Assembly: GCA_900546835.1 (NCBI GenBank)
Contig: UREH01000032.1
Coordinates: 1 to 17,022 of the forward strand
Direction: 5' to 3'
DNA length: 17,022 bases
Source: an uncultured Porphyromonadaceae bacterium
Lineage (GTDB): Bacteria; Bacteroidota; Bacteroidia; Bacteroidales; Muribaculaceae
Shown piece by piece: positions 7,785 to 16,539 of this stretch. The notes under the pieces were generated by a model that saw only the letters and a list, made by a program, of their open reading frames with translations, made no database searches and was not told the origin of the DNA. Numbering within the stretch: the stretch's first letter is position 1; every line of letters begins with the position of its first letter. Position numbers and translations under genes: made by a program.

Positions 7785-8228
7785 ATGAAAATCATATTGA
7801 AAGAAGACGTTACGAACCTTGGCTACAAGGACGACGTAGTTGAAGTAAAGGACGGTTACGGCCGTAACTATCTCATTCCCCAGGGCAAAGCTGTAATCGC
7901 CAACAACTCCAACCTGCGCCAGCTCGAGGAAAACCAGCGTCAGCGCGCCCACAAGCTCGCCAAGATCAAAGCCGACGCAGAGGCAGCCGCAGCCGCACTG
8001 GCCGACGTAGCCCTCACCATCGGCGCCAAGGCTTCGGCCACCGGCACCATCTTCGGCTCGGTCAACAACATCCAGATCGCCGAAGCCCTCGAAAAGCTCG
8101 GCCACAACGTTGACCGCAAGATCATCGTGCTCAAAGAGCCCGTGAAGGAACTTGGCAAATACACCGCCAAGATCAACTTCCACAAGGAGGTTTCCGTGGA
8201 AATCCCCTTCGAGGTCGTTGCCGAATAA
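7785..8228 (+). CDS. rplI: 50S ribosomal protein bL9
   Basis: A 147-residue large-subunit protein that bridges the L1 stalk region and neighbouring ribosomes. The N-terminal rRNA-binding domain is canonical (MKIILKEDVTNLGYKDDVVEVKDGYGRNYLIPQGKAV), followed by the long connecting helix rich in Gln, Lys and Ala (residues 45-75) and the C-terminal domain (ATGTIFGSVNNIQIAEAL ... VSVEIPFEVV). Length and order after rpsF-rpsR match other Bacteroidetes. No SD precedes it. A strong intrinsic terminator follows 50 nt after the stop, closing the operon. Confidence 0.97.
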   Translation: MKIILKEDVTNLGYKDDVVEVKDGYGRNYLIPQGKAVIANNSNLRQLEENQRQRAHKLAKIKADAEAAAAALADVALTIGAKASATGTIFGSVNNIQIAEALEKLGHNVDRKIIVLKEPVKELGKYTAKINFHKEVSVEIPFEVVAE

Positions 8229-8277
8229 TTCCGCCGACCAACCGCCGGGCCCTCGGCCCCACCACAATAAACTGTTT

Positions 8278-8330
8278 GGATGCTGCAACCGGCCGCCCCA
8301 AAGGCGCGCTCTTGCAGCATCCGTTTTTAT
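8278..8330 (+). terminator. Rho-independent terminator of the rpsF operon
   Basis: GGATGCTGCAA (8278-8288) and TTGCAGCATCC (8312-8322) form a perfect 11-bp stem, immediately followed by G and TTTTT (8324-8328). The 23-nt internal sequence can fold into a small GC stem of its own. Confidence 0.9.
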
Positions 8331-8356
8331 ATACCTTTCCGCCAAAAAGATCCGAA

Positions 8357-8440
8357 GTTGATACAGCCTTCAGACGGCACCGAACTGAAGTTCAACCTGC
8401 TGCGTCAGGTCAGGAAGTAGTCTTGTCTCAGAGGTAGCAG
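8357..8440. other. Folded intergenic stretch between two converging genes
   Basis: Between the rplI terminator and the 3' end of the minus-strand small gene lie nested inverted repeats: GTTGA (8357-8361) with TCAAC (8392-8396), enclosing CTTCAG (8368-8373) with CTGAAG (8385-8390). Next, CTGCT (8397-8401) can pair with AGCAG (8436-8440). It may be the 3' UTR fold of the minus-strand gene or a separate small RNA. On the plus strand it contains a short match to the SRP RNA tip, discussed in the findings. Confidence 0.35.
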
Positions 8441-8619
8441 GGGGCGATGGCGGCGACGTCGGTATCACCCCAGATGTCGGCGATGGTAAGCCAGATAAGA
8501 AGGAGGGCGATGAGCACGGCCACGCCTACACACATCCACAGGTTGACTTTCTGTTTTTTACGGCGACGGGCGAACTCCTCGTTGCTCTCGCCGTCGCGAC
8601 GACGGTTATAGTTCGACAT
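8428..8619 (-). CDS. Small single-pass membrane protein
   Basis: A 63-residue protein with an Arg/Lys/Glu-rich N-terminal half (MSNYNRRRDGESNEEFARRRKKQKVN), one strongly hydrophobic helix (about residues 27-48, ending LLLIWLTIAD) and a short tail IWGDTDVAAIAPCYL. The positive-inside pattern places the N-terminus in the cytoplasm. It looks like a short conserved Bacteroidales protein with an I-A-D-x-x-GDTDVAA tail, but I know no function and the resemblance is from memory. It is transcribed towards the rplI terminator and diverges from ruvX, with 244 nt between their start codons. No clear TAnnTTTG is visible upstream. Confidence 0.65.
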   Translation of the reverse strand: MSNYNRRRDGESNEEFARRRKKQKVNLWMCVGVAVLIALLLIWLTIADIWGDTDVAAIAPCYL

Positions 8620-8705
8620 AATGCTGGCGATTTTCTGAAGAGGATATTACAGGCGTTTCCGCAACACCCTCTTCGGGTTAAAAAAAACAGTATTGAAACG
8701 TTCAA

Positions 8706-8750
8706 GGGCGCCCCATTATCCCTCGGGGTATTTGCGCCCGAAATGGGCGC
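8706..8750. other. Competing GC-rich inverted repeats between the small membrane gene and ruvX
   Basis: GCGCCC (8734-8739) and GGGCGC (8745-8750) form a perfect 6-bp stem with loop GAAAT. The upstream block GGGCGCCCC (8706-8714) is complementary to the same arms, so alternative folds are possible. The structure lies outside the predicted ruvX transcript and upstream of the divergent minus-strand start. The rest of the 244-nt gap is AT-rich. Confidence 0.4.
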
Positions 8751-8851
8751 CGGCGACGCCTTTCTATATCTTTTAACAAATTTTGCAAAGCTATGGTTCG
8801 CCAACGGGGCATACTACCTCCGGGGCACGCAGGGAATTGCGATTTTTTGCG

Positions 8852-8859
8852 TAACTTTG
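8852..8859 (+). promoter_or_regulatory. -7 box of the ruvX operon promoter
   Basis: TAACTTTG at 8852-8859 is an exact TAnnTTTG match, the same octamer as in the metalloprotease promoter. No TTTG stands at the expected distance (TTG at 8837-8839 is too close). It ends only 4 nt before the ruvX ATG at 8864, so transcription would begin at or beside the start codon. Confidence 0.55.
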
Positions 8860-8863
8860 CACT

Positions 8864-9307
8864 ATGGCACGTATGCTGGCTATCGATTTCGGCAAAAAAC
8901 GTTGCGGCATAGCCGTGACCGATCCGCTGCAGATTGTGGCCAACGGGCTGACGACCGTAGAGACCGGCCGACTCGTGGACTTCGTGGCAGACTACGTGGC
9001 CAGGGAGCCGGTAGAGCGTATAATCGTGGGGCTGCCCACCGACATGCGCGGGCGCGAGTCGGAGTCGATGCGCTACATCCGCCCCGGCATCGGGCGCCTG
9101 CGCAAGGCGTTGCCGCAGACGCCTGTGGAATTTGCCGACGAGCGTTTCACCTCCGTGCTGGCCCACCGCGCCATGCTCGACGGCGGCATGAAGAAAATGG
9201 ACCGCCGCAACCGCGAGATCGTGGACGAAATCTCGGCCACGATAATCCTCAACGACTATCTCCAGCACCGCCAGAGACCCGCCGCGGACGGCGGCGCCAA
9301 CTCATAA
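8864..9307 (+). CDS. ruvX: RuvX/YqgF-family RNase H-fold nuclease (putative pre-16S rRNA or Holliday junction nuclease)
   Basis: A 147-residue RNase H-fold nuclease. Members are implicated in maturation of the 16S rRNA 5' end and were earlier named Holliday junction resolvases. Acidic catalytic positions are visible: D8 in AIDFGKKRCGIAVTD, E93 in ADERFTSV, and D121 in NREIVDEISA. The glycine-rich IVGLPTDMRGRES block sits at 54-66. The start MARMLAIDFG matches the usual M-x-R-(I/M)-(L/V)-A-I-D-(Y/F)-G family opening, which supports the first ATG at 8864 over the second at 8873, even though the promoter -7 box almost touches it. It begins a run of five closely spaced genes, followed 34 nt later by def. 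Confidence 0.93.
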   Translation: MARMLAIDFGKKRCGIAVTDPLQIVANGLTTVETGRLVDFVADYVAREPVERIIVGLPTDMRGRESESMRYIRPGIGRLRKALPQTPVEFADERFTSVLAHRAMLDGGMKKMDRRNREIVDEISATIILNDYLQHRQRPAADGGANS

Positions 9308-9341
9308 ACCCGCTGAAACAAGCACAACCTGACTGAACGAT

Positions 9342-9917
9342 ATGAAACTTCCCGTCTATCTTTACGGCCACCCCGTGTTACGCGAGACTTCCGCCGACAT
9401 CGCCCCCGGCTACGAAGGGCTCGAGCAGCTCGTGGCCGATATGTTCGAGACCATGTATGCCTCGGAAGGCGTAGGCCTTGCCGCTCCCCAGATCGGGCGC
9501 AACGACCGGATTGTGGTAATCGACGCATCGCCCGTAGCCGATACCTTCGCCGAGTGCGCCGGCTGGAAACGCGCGCTGATCAACCCGCAGGTCGAGGTTC
9601 TCGACGGCCCGCAGATAAGCCGCAGCGAGGGTTGCCTCAGCCTGCCCGGCCTGAGCGAGGACGTGAAGCGCGTGGAGCACATCCGCCTGACGTATCTCGA
9701 CACGGATTTCCAGCCCCATACCGAGGAGATTTCCGGCTTCCTGGCACGCATCGTGCAGCACGAGTGCGACCATCTGGAGGGGCGTCTCTACATCGACCAT
9801 GTATCGCCCATCCGCAAGCAGCTGATACGCAGCAAACTCTCGAACATTATCAACGCGAAGATACGCTGCGACTATCCGGTGCGCTACGCGCCGCAGAAGC
9901 GCGCCGGACGCAAGTAA
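9342..9917 (+). CDS. def: Peptide deformylase
   Basis: Removes the formyl group from the N-terminal methionine of nascent proteins. The 191-residue protein contains all three PDF motifs: GVGLAAPQIG (residues 43-52, Q50), EGCLSLPG (96-103, metal ligand C98), and QHECDHLEG (139-147, metal ligands H140 and H144, catalytic E141). The C-terminus is extended and basic, typical of Bacteroidetes. HECDH carries Cys where many family members have Phe, Tyr or Leu, a neutral position. It lies 34 nt after ruvX and 45 nt before the ABC-F gene, with no terminator on either side, so it is probably part of one operon devoted largely to ribosome function. Confidence 0.97.
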   Translation: MKLPVYLYGHPVLRETSADIAPGYEGLEQLVADMFETMYASEGVGLAAPQIGRNDRIVVIDASPVADTFAECAGWKRALINPQVEVLDGPQISRSEGCLSLPGLSEDVKRVEHIRLTYLDTDFQPHTEEISGFLARIVQHECDHLEGRLYIDHVSPIRKQLIRSKLSNIINAKIRCDYPVRYAPQKRAGRK

Positions 9918-9962
9918 TTCCGACACAGATACTTATAACTAAAAACTTATCATCCCCAAGAT

Positions 9963-11660
<1,698 letters not shown>

Positions 11661-11672
11661 CAAAGCTCCGCA

Positions 11673-11691
11673 CGCCCCCCGAAGCGGGGCG
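11673..11691 (+). other. Intercistronic hairpin between ettA and tamL
   Basis: CGCCCC (11673-11678) and GGGGCG (11686-11691) form a perfect 6-bp GC stem with a 7-nt loop, inside the 41-nt gap and ending 10 nt before the tamL ATG. No T-run follows, so it is not an intrinsic terminator. It may affect mRNA processing or initiation at tamL. Confidence 0.45.
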
Positions 11692-11701
11692 GATATACTC
11701 C

Positions 11702-14074
11702 ATGCTGAAAAAAATCGCAGGCATAATACTGATGTTGGTTGCTGCACTGGCCTTGGGCTCGTGCAGCACCACGCGTCTTGTGCCTGAAGGGAGCTATCTG
11801 CTCGATCACGCCTCGATAAGTGTGGCCGACAGCTGCGACGTGGCTACCAAACGCCTCTACAACTACCTGCGGCAGACTCCCAACCACCGCGTGCTCGGCT
11901 TCGCCAAGCTGCAGCTGGGTATCTACAACCTTTCCGGACGCGACACCACGCGCCGCTTCAACCGCTGGCTGCGCAAAATCGGCGAGGAACCGGTGGTATT
12001 CGACTCGGCCCTGACCGAGCAGTCGGCGCGCCAGCTGCGCCAGGCGTTGATCAACGCCGGCTATCACGATGCCAGCGTTGATTTCACCGCCACGCCGCGC
12101 GGGCGAAAAATCAACGTGGAATACCTCCTGCGGCCCGGAAAACCTTACACCATCCGGTCGATAGCCTATGATTTCGAGGAGCCTGAGATTGCCGGATACG
12201 TCTACGCCGACTCGATGTCGCTGCCGGTGAAAGTCGGCGCAAACCTCGACCTGACCGTGCTCGACAACCAGCGCGCTCTCGTAAGCGAATGGGTGCGCGA
12301 AAACGGTTTCTTCGACTTCACCAAGGAGTGCGTAAGCTTTCTGGCCGACACCGTGGCAGGCTCGAAGGAGGTAGACCTGACGATGGCCGTGCGCCGCAAG
12401 CGCGCGCCGGCCGAAAATCCGGGCGCCGGTGCCGCTCCTGAGCCTCCAGTGGCTGAGCAGGTGCTTGCGGCACTGAGCCACAGGCGCTACGCCTTCCGCC
12501 GCGTAATAGTGGTGCCCGATTTCGCCCCTGGCGACAATCCCACCGACCTGCGGTTCGCCGGTCGCGACACCGTGGCCTACCAGGGGCTCGACATCCTCTA
12601 TGGGCCCGACCGCTATCTGAATCCCCAGGCCCTCGCACAGCAGATCTACATACGCCCGGGAGAGACCTATTCCACCTCGGGCATCGACAAGACCTACGAG
12701 GCGCTCAACCGTCTGGCAATCCTCCGCTACGTGAACATCCTTACGCGCCCGGCCGGCTCGCTGGGCGACGTCGACCTGCTCGACGCCTACATACTGCTGT
12801 CGCGCACACGCAAGATGGGACTAACCGTGGAACTGGAGGGAACCAACTCCGAGGGCGACTTCGGCGTGGGCGGCGGAGTGACCCTCCAGCACCGCAATCT
12901 CGCCCATCAGGGCGAAGTGCTCACCTTCAAGCTCCGCGGAGCCTATGAAAGCCTTTCGGGCAATTTCGACAACCTGATAAACGACAGCTACACGGAGCTG
13001 GCGGCCGAGGCCGGCATCACCTTCCCGAAGTTCATGGCGCCGTTTCTCCACCAGTCGTTCAAGCACCGCATGCGCGCCTCCACGGAGTTCGCACTGACGT
13101 TCGTGCGCCAGCAGCGTCCGGAATACACGCGCATCATAGCCGGCGGGGCATGGCGCTACAAATGGGCCACGCGCTCGGGGCGCACGCGCCGCACGCTCGA
13201 CCTTATCGATATCAACGTGGTGAACCTGCCGCGCTCCACCATCGACTTTATCGACAAAATCGCTCCAGACAACCCGCTGCTGCGCTACAGCTACGAGGAC
13301 CACTTCATAATGCGCATGGGATATACGTGGGTGAACACCAACAGGCGCGTGCCCACCTCCTCGCTCGAGCGCCTCGACCTGCAGGTGAACACCTTCACCA
13401 CCCGCGCCTCGGTGGAGACGGCGGGAGCCTTCCTCTACGCCATGTCGAAAATATGCGGGCAGCGCCGCGACGACGGCGCCTACAAACTTTTCGGCATCCA
13501 GTACGCCCAATACCTGAAGGGCGAGGTAGACTATACGATCAACCACCGCTTCAGTTCACGCAACTCGATATCCTTCCATGTAGGCGGAGGGATGGCTTTC
13601 CCCTACGGTAATTCGGAGATGGTACCGTTTGAGAAGCGCTTCTATGCCGGAGGAGCCAACGGCGTGCGCGGATGGAGCGTGCGCACCCTCGGGCCGGGAG
13701 CATACGACTCGCGCAACTCCGTGACCGACTTCATCAACCAGTGCGGCGACATCTCGCTGGTGCTCAATCTGGAATACCGCAACAAACTATTCTGGGTATT
13801 CGAAGGAGCGGTATTCATCGACGCGGGCAACATCTGGACCATACGCGACTATCCCAACCAGCCGGGAGGGTTTTTCCGTTTCAAATCGTTCTACAAAGAG
13901 ATAGCCGCCAGCTACGGCATCGGGCTGCGCATGGACTTCAACTACTTCCTGCTGCGTCTCGACATGGGCGTAAAGGCACACAACCCGGCTGCCGGCCAGG
14001 ACCGCTGGCCGCTGCTCAGCCCCTCGTGGCAGCGCGATGTGGCATTTCACTTCTCGGTAGGCTATCCGTTCTGA
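11702..14074 (+). CDS. tamL: Outer-membrane Omp85 lipoprotein TamL (TamA/BamA family)
   Basis: An outer-membrane assembly protein of the Omp85 superfamily in the lipidated form found in Bacteroidetes. The N-terminus is a lipoprotein signal with the lipobox LGSC, placing the acylated cysteine at residue 21. POTRA-like alpha/beta repeats occupy about residues 30-370, interrupted by a short Pro/Ala linker (near 236-252). The C-terminal half is a 16-strand-type barrel; the loop-6 signature VRGW is at 655-658 (GGANGVRGWSV), and the chain ends in the aromatic HFSVGYPF, a beta-signal. At 790 residues it has the usual length. In other bacteria TamA works with the inner-membrane TamB; no tamB is in this window. 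It follows ettA closely and precedes the HAD gene by 37 nt. BamA itself would lack the lipobox, hence TamL. Confidence 0.88.
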   Translation: MLKKIAGIILMLVAALALGSCSTTRLVPEGSYLLDHASISVADSCDVATKRLYNYLRQTPNHRVLGFAKLQLGIYNLSGRDTTRRFNRWLRKIGEEPVVFDSALTEQSARQLRQALINAGYHDASVDFTATPRGRKINVEYLLRPGKPYTIRSIAYDFEEPEIAGYVYADSMSLPVKVGANLDLTVLDNQRALVSEWVRENGFFDFTKECVSFLADTVAGSKEVDLTMAVRRKRAPAENPGAGAAPEPPVAEQVLAALSHRRYAFRRVIVVPDFAPGDNPTDLRFAGRDTVAYQGLDILYGPDRYLNPQALAQQIYIRPGETYSTSGIDKTYEALNRLAILRYVNILTRPAGSLGDVDLLDAYILLSRTRKMGLTVELEGTNSEGDFGVGGGVTLQHRNLAHQGEVLTFKLRGAYESLSGNFDNLINDSYTELAAEAGITFPKFMAPFLHQSFKHRMRASTEFALTFVRQQRPEYTRIIAGGAWRYKWATRSGRTRRTLDLIDINVVNLPRSTIDFIDKIAPDNPLLRYSYEDHFIMRMGYTWVNTNRRVPTSSLERLDLQVNTFTTRASVETAGAFLYAMSKICGQRRDDGAYKLFGIQYAQYLKGEVDYTINHRFSSRNSISFHVGGGMAFPYGNSEMVPFEKRFYAGGANGVRGWSVRTLGPGAYDSRNSVTDFINQCGDISLVLNLEYRNKLFWVFEGAVFIDAGNIWTIRDYPNQPGGFFRFKSFYKEIAASYGIGLRMDFNYFLLRLDMGVKAHNPAAGQDRWPLLSPSWQRDVAFHFSVGYPF

Positions 14075-14111
14075 TTCACCGGTCCCAAACCTCTCAGAAA
14101 AATCAACTGAC

Positions 14112-14765
14112 ATGAAATCTCTCGTAATCTTCGACCTCGACGGCACTCTTCTCAACACCATAGCCGACCTCGGCGAGGCAGCGAACTATGCCCTTTCGGA
14201 ATCCGGCTTTCCCACACATCCGCTCGCGGCATATCCGAAATTCGTAGGAAGCGGCATAACCAAACTGCTTGAGCGCGTTTTGCCCGAAGCGGCACGCACG
14301 CCCGAACGCATAGAGACGATGCGCGCGCTCTTCAAAAGCTATTATGCCGAGCATATGACCGACCACACGGAGCCCTACCCCGGCATTCCGGAAATGCTCG
14401 AGCAGCTGGCACAGCGCGGCGTAAAAATTGCCGTCGCATCCAACAAATACCAGCAGGCCGTGGAGATTCTTATCGGCCATTTCTTCCCGCAGATTCCATG
14501 GGCGGCTGTAGAGGGACAGAAAGAGGATGTGCCCGTGAAGCCCGACCCGTCGATTGTGTTCGAGATACTTGGCAAATGCCCCACGCCCAAAGCCGATGTG
14601 CTGTATGTGGGCGATTCCGGCATCGACATGCAGACAGCGCGGCGCGCGTGTGTGGAATCCGCCGGCGTAACATGGGGCTTCCGCCCCGTCGACGAGCTCC
14701 GCGCCAATCTTGCCGACAACATCGCCGAGACCCCATCGGCTCTCCTGCGTCTGGCCCTGCTGTAA
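14112..14765 (+). CDS. HAD-family hydrolase, phosphoglycolate phosphatase-like
   Basis: A 217-residue cytosolic phosphatase of the haloacid dehalogenase superfamily, subfamily I with a helical cap (about residues 15-85). Motif I is DLDGT with nucleophile D8 and acid-base D10, motif II is VASNK (S110), motif III is the lysine of PVKPDP (K143), and motif IV is VGDSGIDMQTA (D168, D172). The overall pattern is that of phosphoglycolate phosphatase/Gph-like enzymes, but substrate cannot be read from sequence; a pyrophosphatase such as PpaX is also possible. It is the last gene of the plus-strand run, and its TAA stop lies 3 nt from the stop of the oppositely oriented GH28-like gene, leaving no room for a terminator between them. 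Confidence 0.85.
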   Translation: MKSLVIFDLDGTLLNTIADLGEAANYALSESGFPTHPLAAYPKFVGSGITKLLERVLPEAARTPERIETMRALFKSYYAEHMTDHTEPYPGIPEMLEQLAQRGVKIAVASNKYQQAVEILIGHFFPQIPWAAVEGQKEDVPVKPDPSIVFEILGKCPTPKADVLYVGDSGIDMQTARRACVESAGVTWGFRPVDELRANLADNIAETPSALLRLALL

Positions 14766-14768
14766 GAT

Positions 14769-16214
14769 TCAGGGGATGGGCGGAGTGACGTCGGAGGCTA
14801 CGATAGCGGGGCGGTAGTCGGGGGCACGGAGGGTGAACCTGACGTTGCGCAGGTGTAGACCGTCGATATGGCGTGCGTAGAGGCCGTAGGCAGGCAGTTC
14901 GCCAAACATATGGAATTCCGGATAGGAATCGCGCATCTCGGGCACGTCGTCCCAGCGGTAACGGCCTATGTAGCCCATCCCTTTTGTGCCGCGTCCGGGA
15001 TGCGACACCTCCACGTTTTCAAGCGTTATATTGCTGATTATTGCGTCGGGCAAACCTGTGATGCTGTTGGGAAACGGATTGTGGATTGTGTTGATATCGG
15101 GGCCCCGGAGGTCGTAGGCCTCGTCGGGACGCCCGAAGGGGATTTCACAGCGAAGATTTCGGATTACGACGTTCGACATGCTGCCCGGATGCTCGCCGCG
15201 CCTGTGGCCGAGGCGCACGAAGAAGGCGTTGCCGGTATTTACGGCGTCGATGCCGTCGACCTCGATGCTGTCGACCACAGCTCCGTCGACCGATTCGATT
15301 GCAATGGCCGAGCGAAACGTATCGGCCACGCGGATGCGCTCCACCCTGACTCGGCGGAAGCCGCCGAAACTCTCCGTTCCCATCTTTATGGCGTTGGCGC
15401 TGCTGCGCACGTCGCAGTCGGAAATGCGGATGTTGCAGCATCCGGAGTCCGGGTTGAATGATTTCAGCACTATGCCGTCGTCGGCCGAATTGATGCGGCA
15501 TTTCTCCACCACCACGTCGCGGCAGTCGGCTATGTCGATGCCGTCGTTGTTCCAGTAAGCCCGGTTCACGAAGTCGATACCGGAAATCACCACATCGGTG
15601 CATCCGTTGAGCGAGAGACCCCACGAAGCCGACGCGCGCAGATTCACGCCCAGGATTCTCACTCCCGTGCAGAATTCGATGTCGAGCAGCTTAGGCCGAA
15701 TCGAGGGACGCATGCGGCGGCGGTTGTAGCTGGGGTCGACCCGTACACCCGTGTGGTGGAGACTGTCGATTGCCAGGGCCACCTCGAGGCCGCGTCCGTC
15801 GATGGTACCCTCCCCTTCGATGAGTATATCAGAGGCATCATGCGCCACGATGAGACCCATCTGAGGTTCCGAGCATTTGTCGGCCTGAGGAGTAGAGGAG
15901 GCTGAACCGACGGCATACCCCTGATAATCAAAAGGATTTATACTTCCAAGAATAGTCGCGCCACGGCTCAGACGCAATCTGGCGCCCGAAGGGAGACGGA
16001 GCGTGCCGCTGACATATGTGCCGGGGTCGACTACCAGAGTACCCCCTATGGAGGCAACCGAGTCGACAGCACGCTGAAGGCCGGCTGTCTGCACAATGAC
16101 CGAATCCGACAGGATTCCGAGCGCGGAAGTATGGAATACGCGGGAAGCGGGAGCAATCTGGACGCTGAAAATCAGCAGAAATACGGTAATCAGGAATTGG
16201 CGGAGCATAATCAT
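14769..16214 (-). CDS. Secreted GH28-like right-handed beta-helix protein (polygalacturonase family)
   Basis: A 481-residue exported protein of the pectin-lyase fold. I place the start at 16214 (MIMLRQFLITVFLLIFSVQ, a signal peptide cleaved near APAS), because a -7 box lies at 16261-16268; the frame stays open to 16481 but that extension is neither hydrophobic nor plausible. The second ATG at 16208 is an alternative. After VDPGTYVSGTL the helix coils repeat with SGIDF, VVVEKC, IRISDC. GH28-type acidic residues are present in NNDGID (222-227) and SADDGI (243-248, D245/D246). The usual G-H-G is replaced by NAIKMGTES near 274-282, a pattern I associate with Bacteroidetes GH28 relatives. The C-terminal RPAIVASDV block is also typical. 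The substrate, perhaps a pectic glycan, is inferred. No SusC/SusD genes are nearby. Confidence 0.8.
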   Translation of the reverse strand: MIMLRQFLITVFLLIFSVQIAPASRVFHTSALGILSDSVIVQTAGLQRAVDSVASIGGTLVVDPGTYVSGTLRLPSGARLRLSRGATILGSINPFDYQGYAVGSASSTPQADKCSEPQMGLIVAHDASDILIEGEGTIDGRGLEVALAIDSLHHTGVRVDPSYNRRRMRPSIRPKLLDIEFCTGVRILGVNLRASASWGLSLNGCTDVVISGIDFVNRAYWNNDGIDIADCRDVVVEKCRINSADDGIVLKSFNPDSGCCNIRISDCDVRSSANAIKMGTESFGGFRRVRVERIRVADTFRSAIAIESVDGAVVDSIEVDGIDAVNTGNAFFVRLGHRRGEHPGSMSNVVIRNLRCEIPFGRPDEAYDLRGPDINTIHNPFPNSITGLPDAIISNITLENVEVSHPGRGTKGMGYIGRYRWDDVPEMRDSYPEFHMFGELPAYGLYARHIDGLHLRNVRFTLRAPDYRPAIVASDVTPPIP

Positions 16215-16260
16215 GGTAGATTCAAGGATAGGTATCAACAGTAGAGGAGATGTCCGCCTG

Positions 16261-16268
16261 CAAAGATA
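16261..16268 (-). promoter_or_regulatory. -7 box of the GH28-like gene promoter
   Basis: Read on the minus strand this is TATCTTTG, an exact TAnnTTTG. The expected -33 position (about 16289-16292) reads CTTC rather than TTTG, so the upstream element is weak. Predicted transcription starts near 16255, about 40 nt before the ATG at 16214, and supports that start codon. Confidence 0.5.
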
Positions 16269-16323
16269 TGAACTATTGCCGGGAATCGGAAGCGGGCTGC
16301 AGCCACAACTCTGAAAAACGGAT

Positions 16324-16363
16324 AAAAAAAATCGAAACCGGGCTCGATTCACATCGATCCCGG
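16324..16363 (-). terminator. Rho-independent terminator, minus strand
   Basis: On the minus strand CCGGG (16363-16359) pairs with CCCGG (16342-16338), and after one A-G mismatch TCGAT pairs with ATCGA around a GTGA (GNRA-type) tetraloop. TTTCGA and eight T residues (16331-16324) follow. It can end transcripts from the deaminase gene about 220 nt after its stop codon, and insulates the GH28-like promoter. Confidence 0.8.
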
Positions 16364-16393
16364 CTCCTTCCTTATTGGCATTTGTATATGAAA

Positions 16394-16401
16394 CAAACTT
16401 A
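16394..16401 (-). promoter_or_regulatory. Orphan -7-like box (TAAGTTTG) upstream of the terminator
   Basis: On the minus strand this reads TAAGTTTG, an exact TAnnTTTG octamer, without a TTTG at the right distance upstream. If active it would make an RNA of only about 65 nt ending at the terminator at 16324-16363. An octamer match alone is weak evidence. Confidence 0.25.
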
Positions 16402-16470
16402 TCAGTATATCTTGAAGGGCTGCACCGCGTTGCACAACGAAGGCAACCTTGTCGTTCGTTTTGTATATTC

Positions 16471-16538
16471 CAATTAATCAATCATTCATTCAATCAATCA
16501 TTACATTCAATCAATCATTACATTCAATCAATCATTAT
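16471..16538 (+). repeat. 17-bp tandem repeat, four copies
   Basis: Copies ATTCAATCAATCATTAC at 16488-16504 and 16505-16521 are identical; 16522-16538 differs only at the last base (T for C); 16471-16487 is a diverged first copy. There are also internal ATCA 4-mers. The array ends 1 nt before the ATG at 16540. It sits in the 372-nt gap at 16215-16586, whose other contents are the promoters, the terminator and the tiny frame listed separately. Confidence 0.8.
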
Positions 16539-16539
16539 C

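Noticed and set aside
14769..16214. Member of a polysaccharide utilisation locus
   Set aside because: No SusC, SusD, regulator or other glycan enzyme is in the window; a single GH28-like gene does not make a locus.
16350..16375. Start-stop minimal frame (ATGTGA after AAGGAAGGAG) on the minus strand inside the terminator
   Set aside because: The ATG lies in the hairpin stem and the SD-like string is purine-rich by chance; no evidence of translation.
16215..16481. N-terminal extension of the GH28-like protein to an ATG at 16481
   Set aside because: It would add 89 Arg/Ser/Cys-rich residues before a clear signal peptide, cross an intrinsic terminator, and lie upstream of the -7 box at 16261-16268.
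16471..16538. CRISPR array
   Set aside because: The repeats are contiguous 17-mers with no spacers and there are no cas genes nearby; it is a simple tandem repeat.
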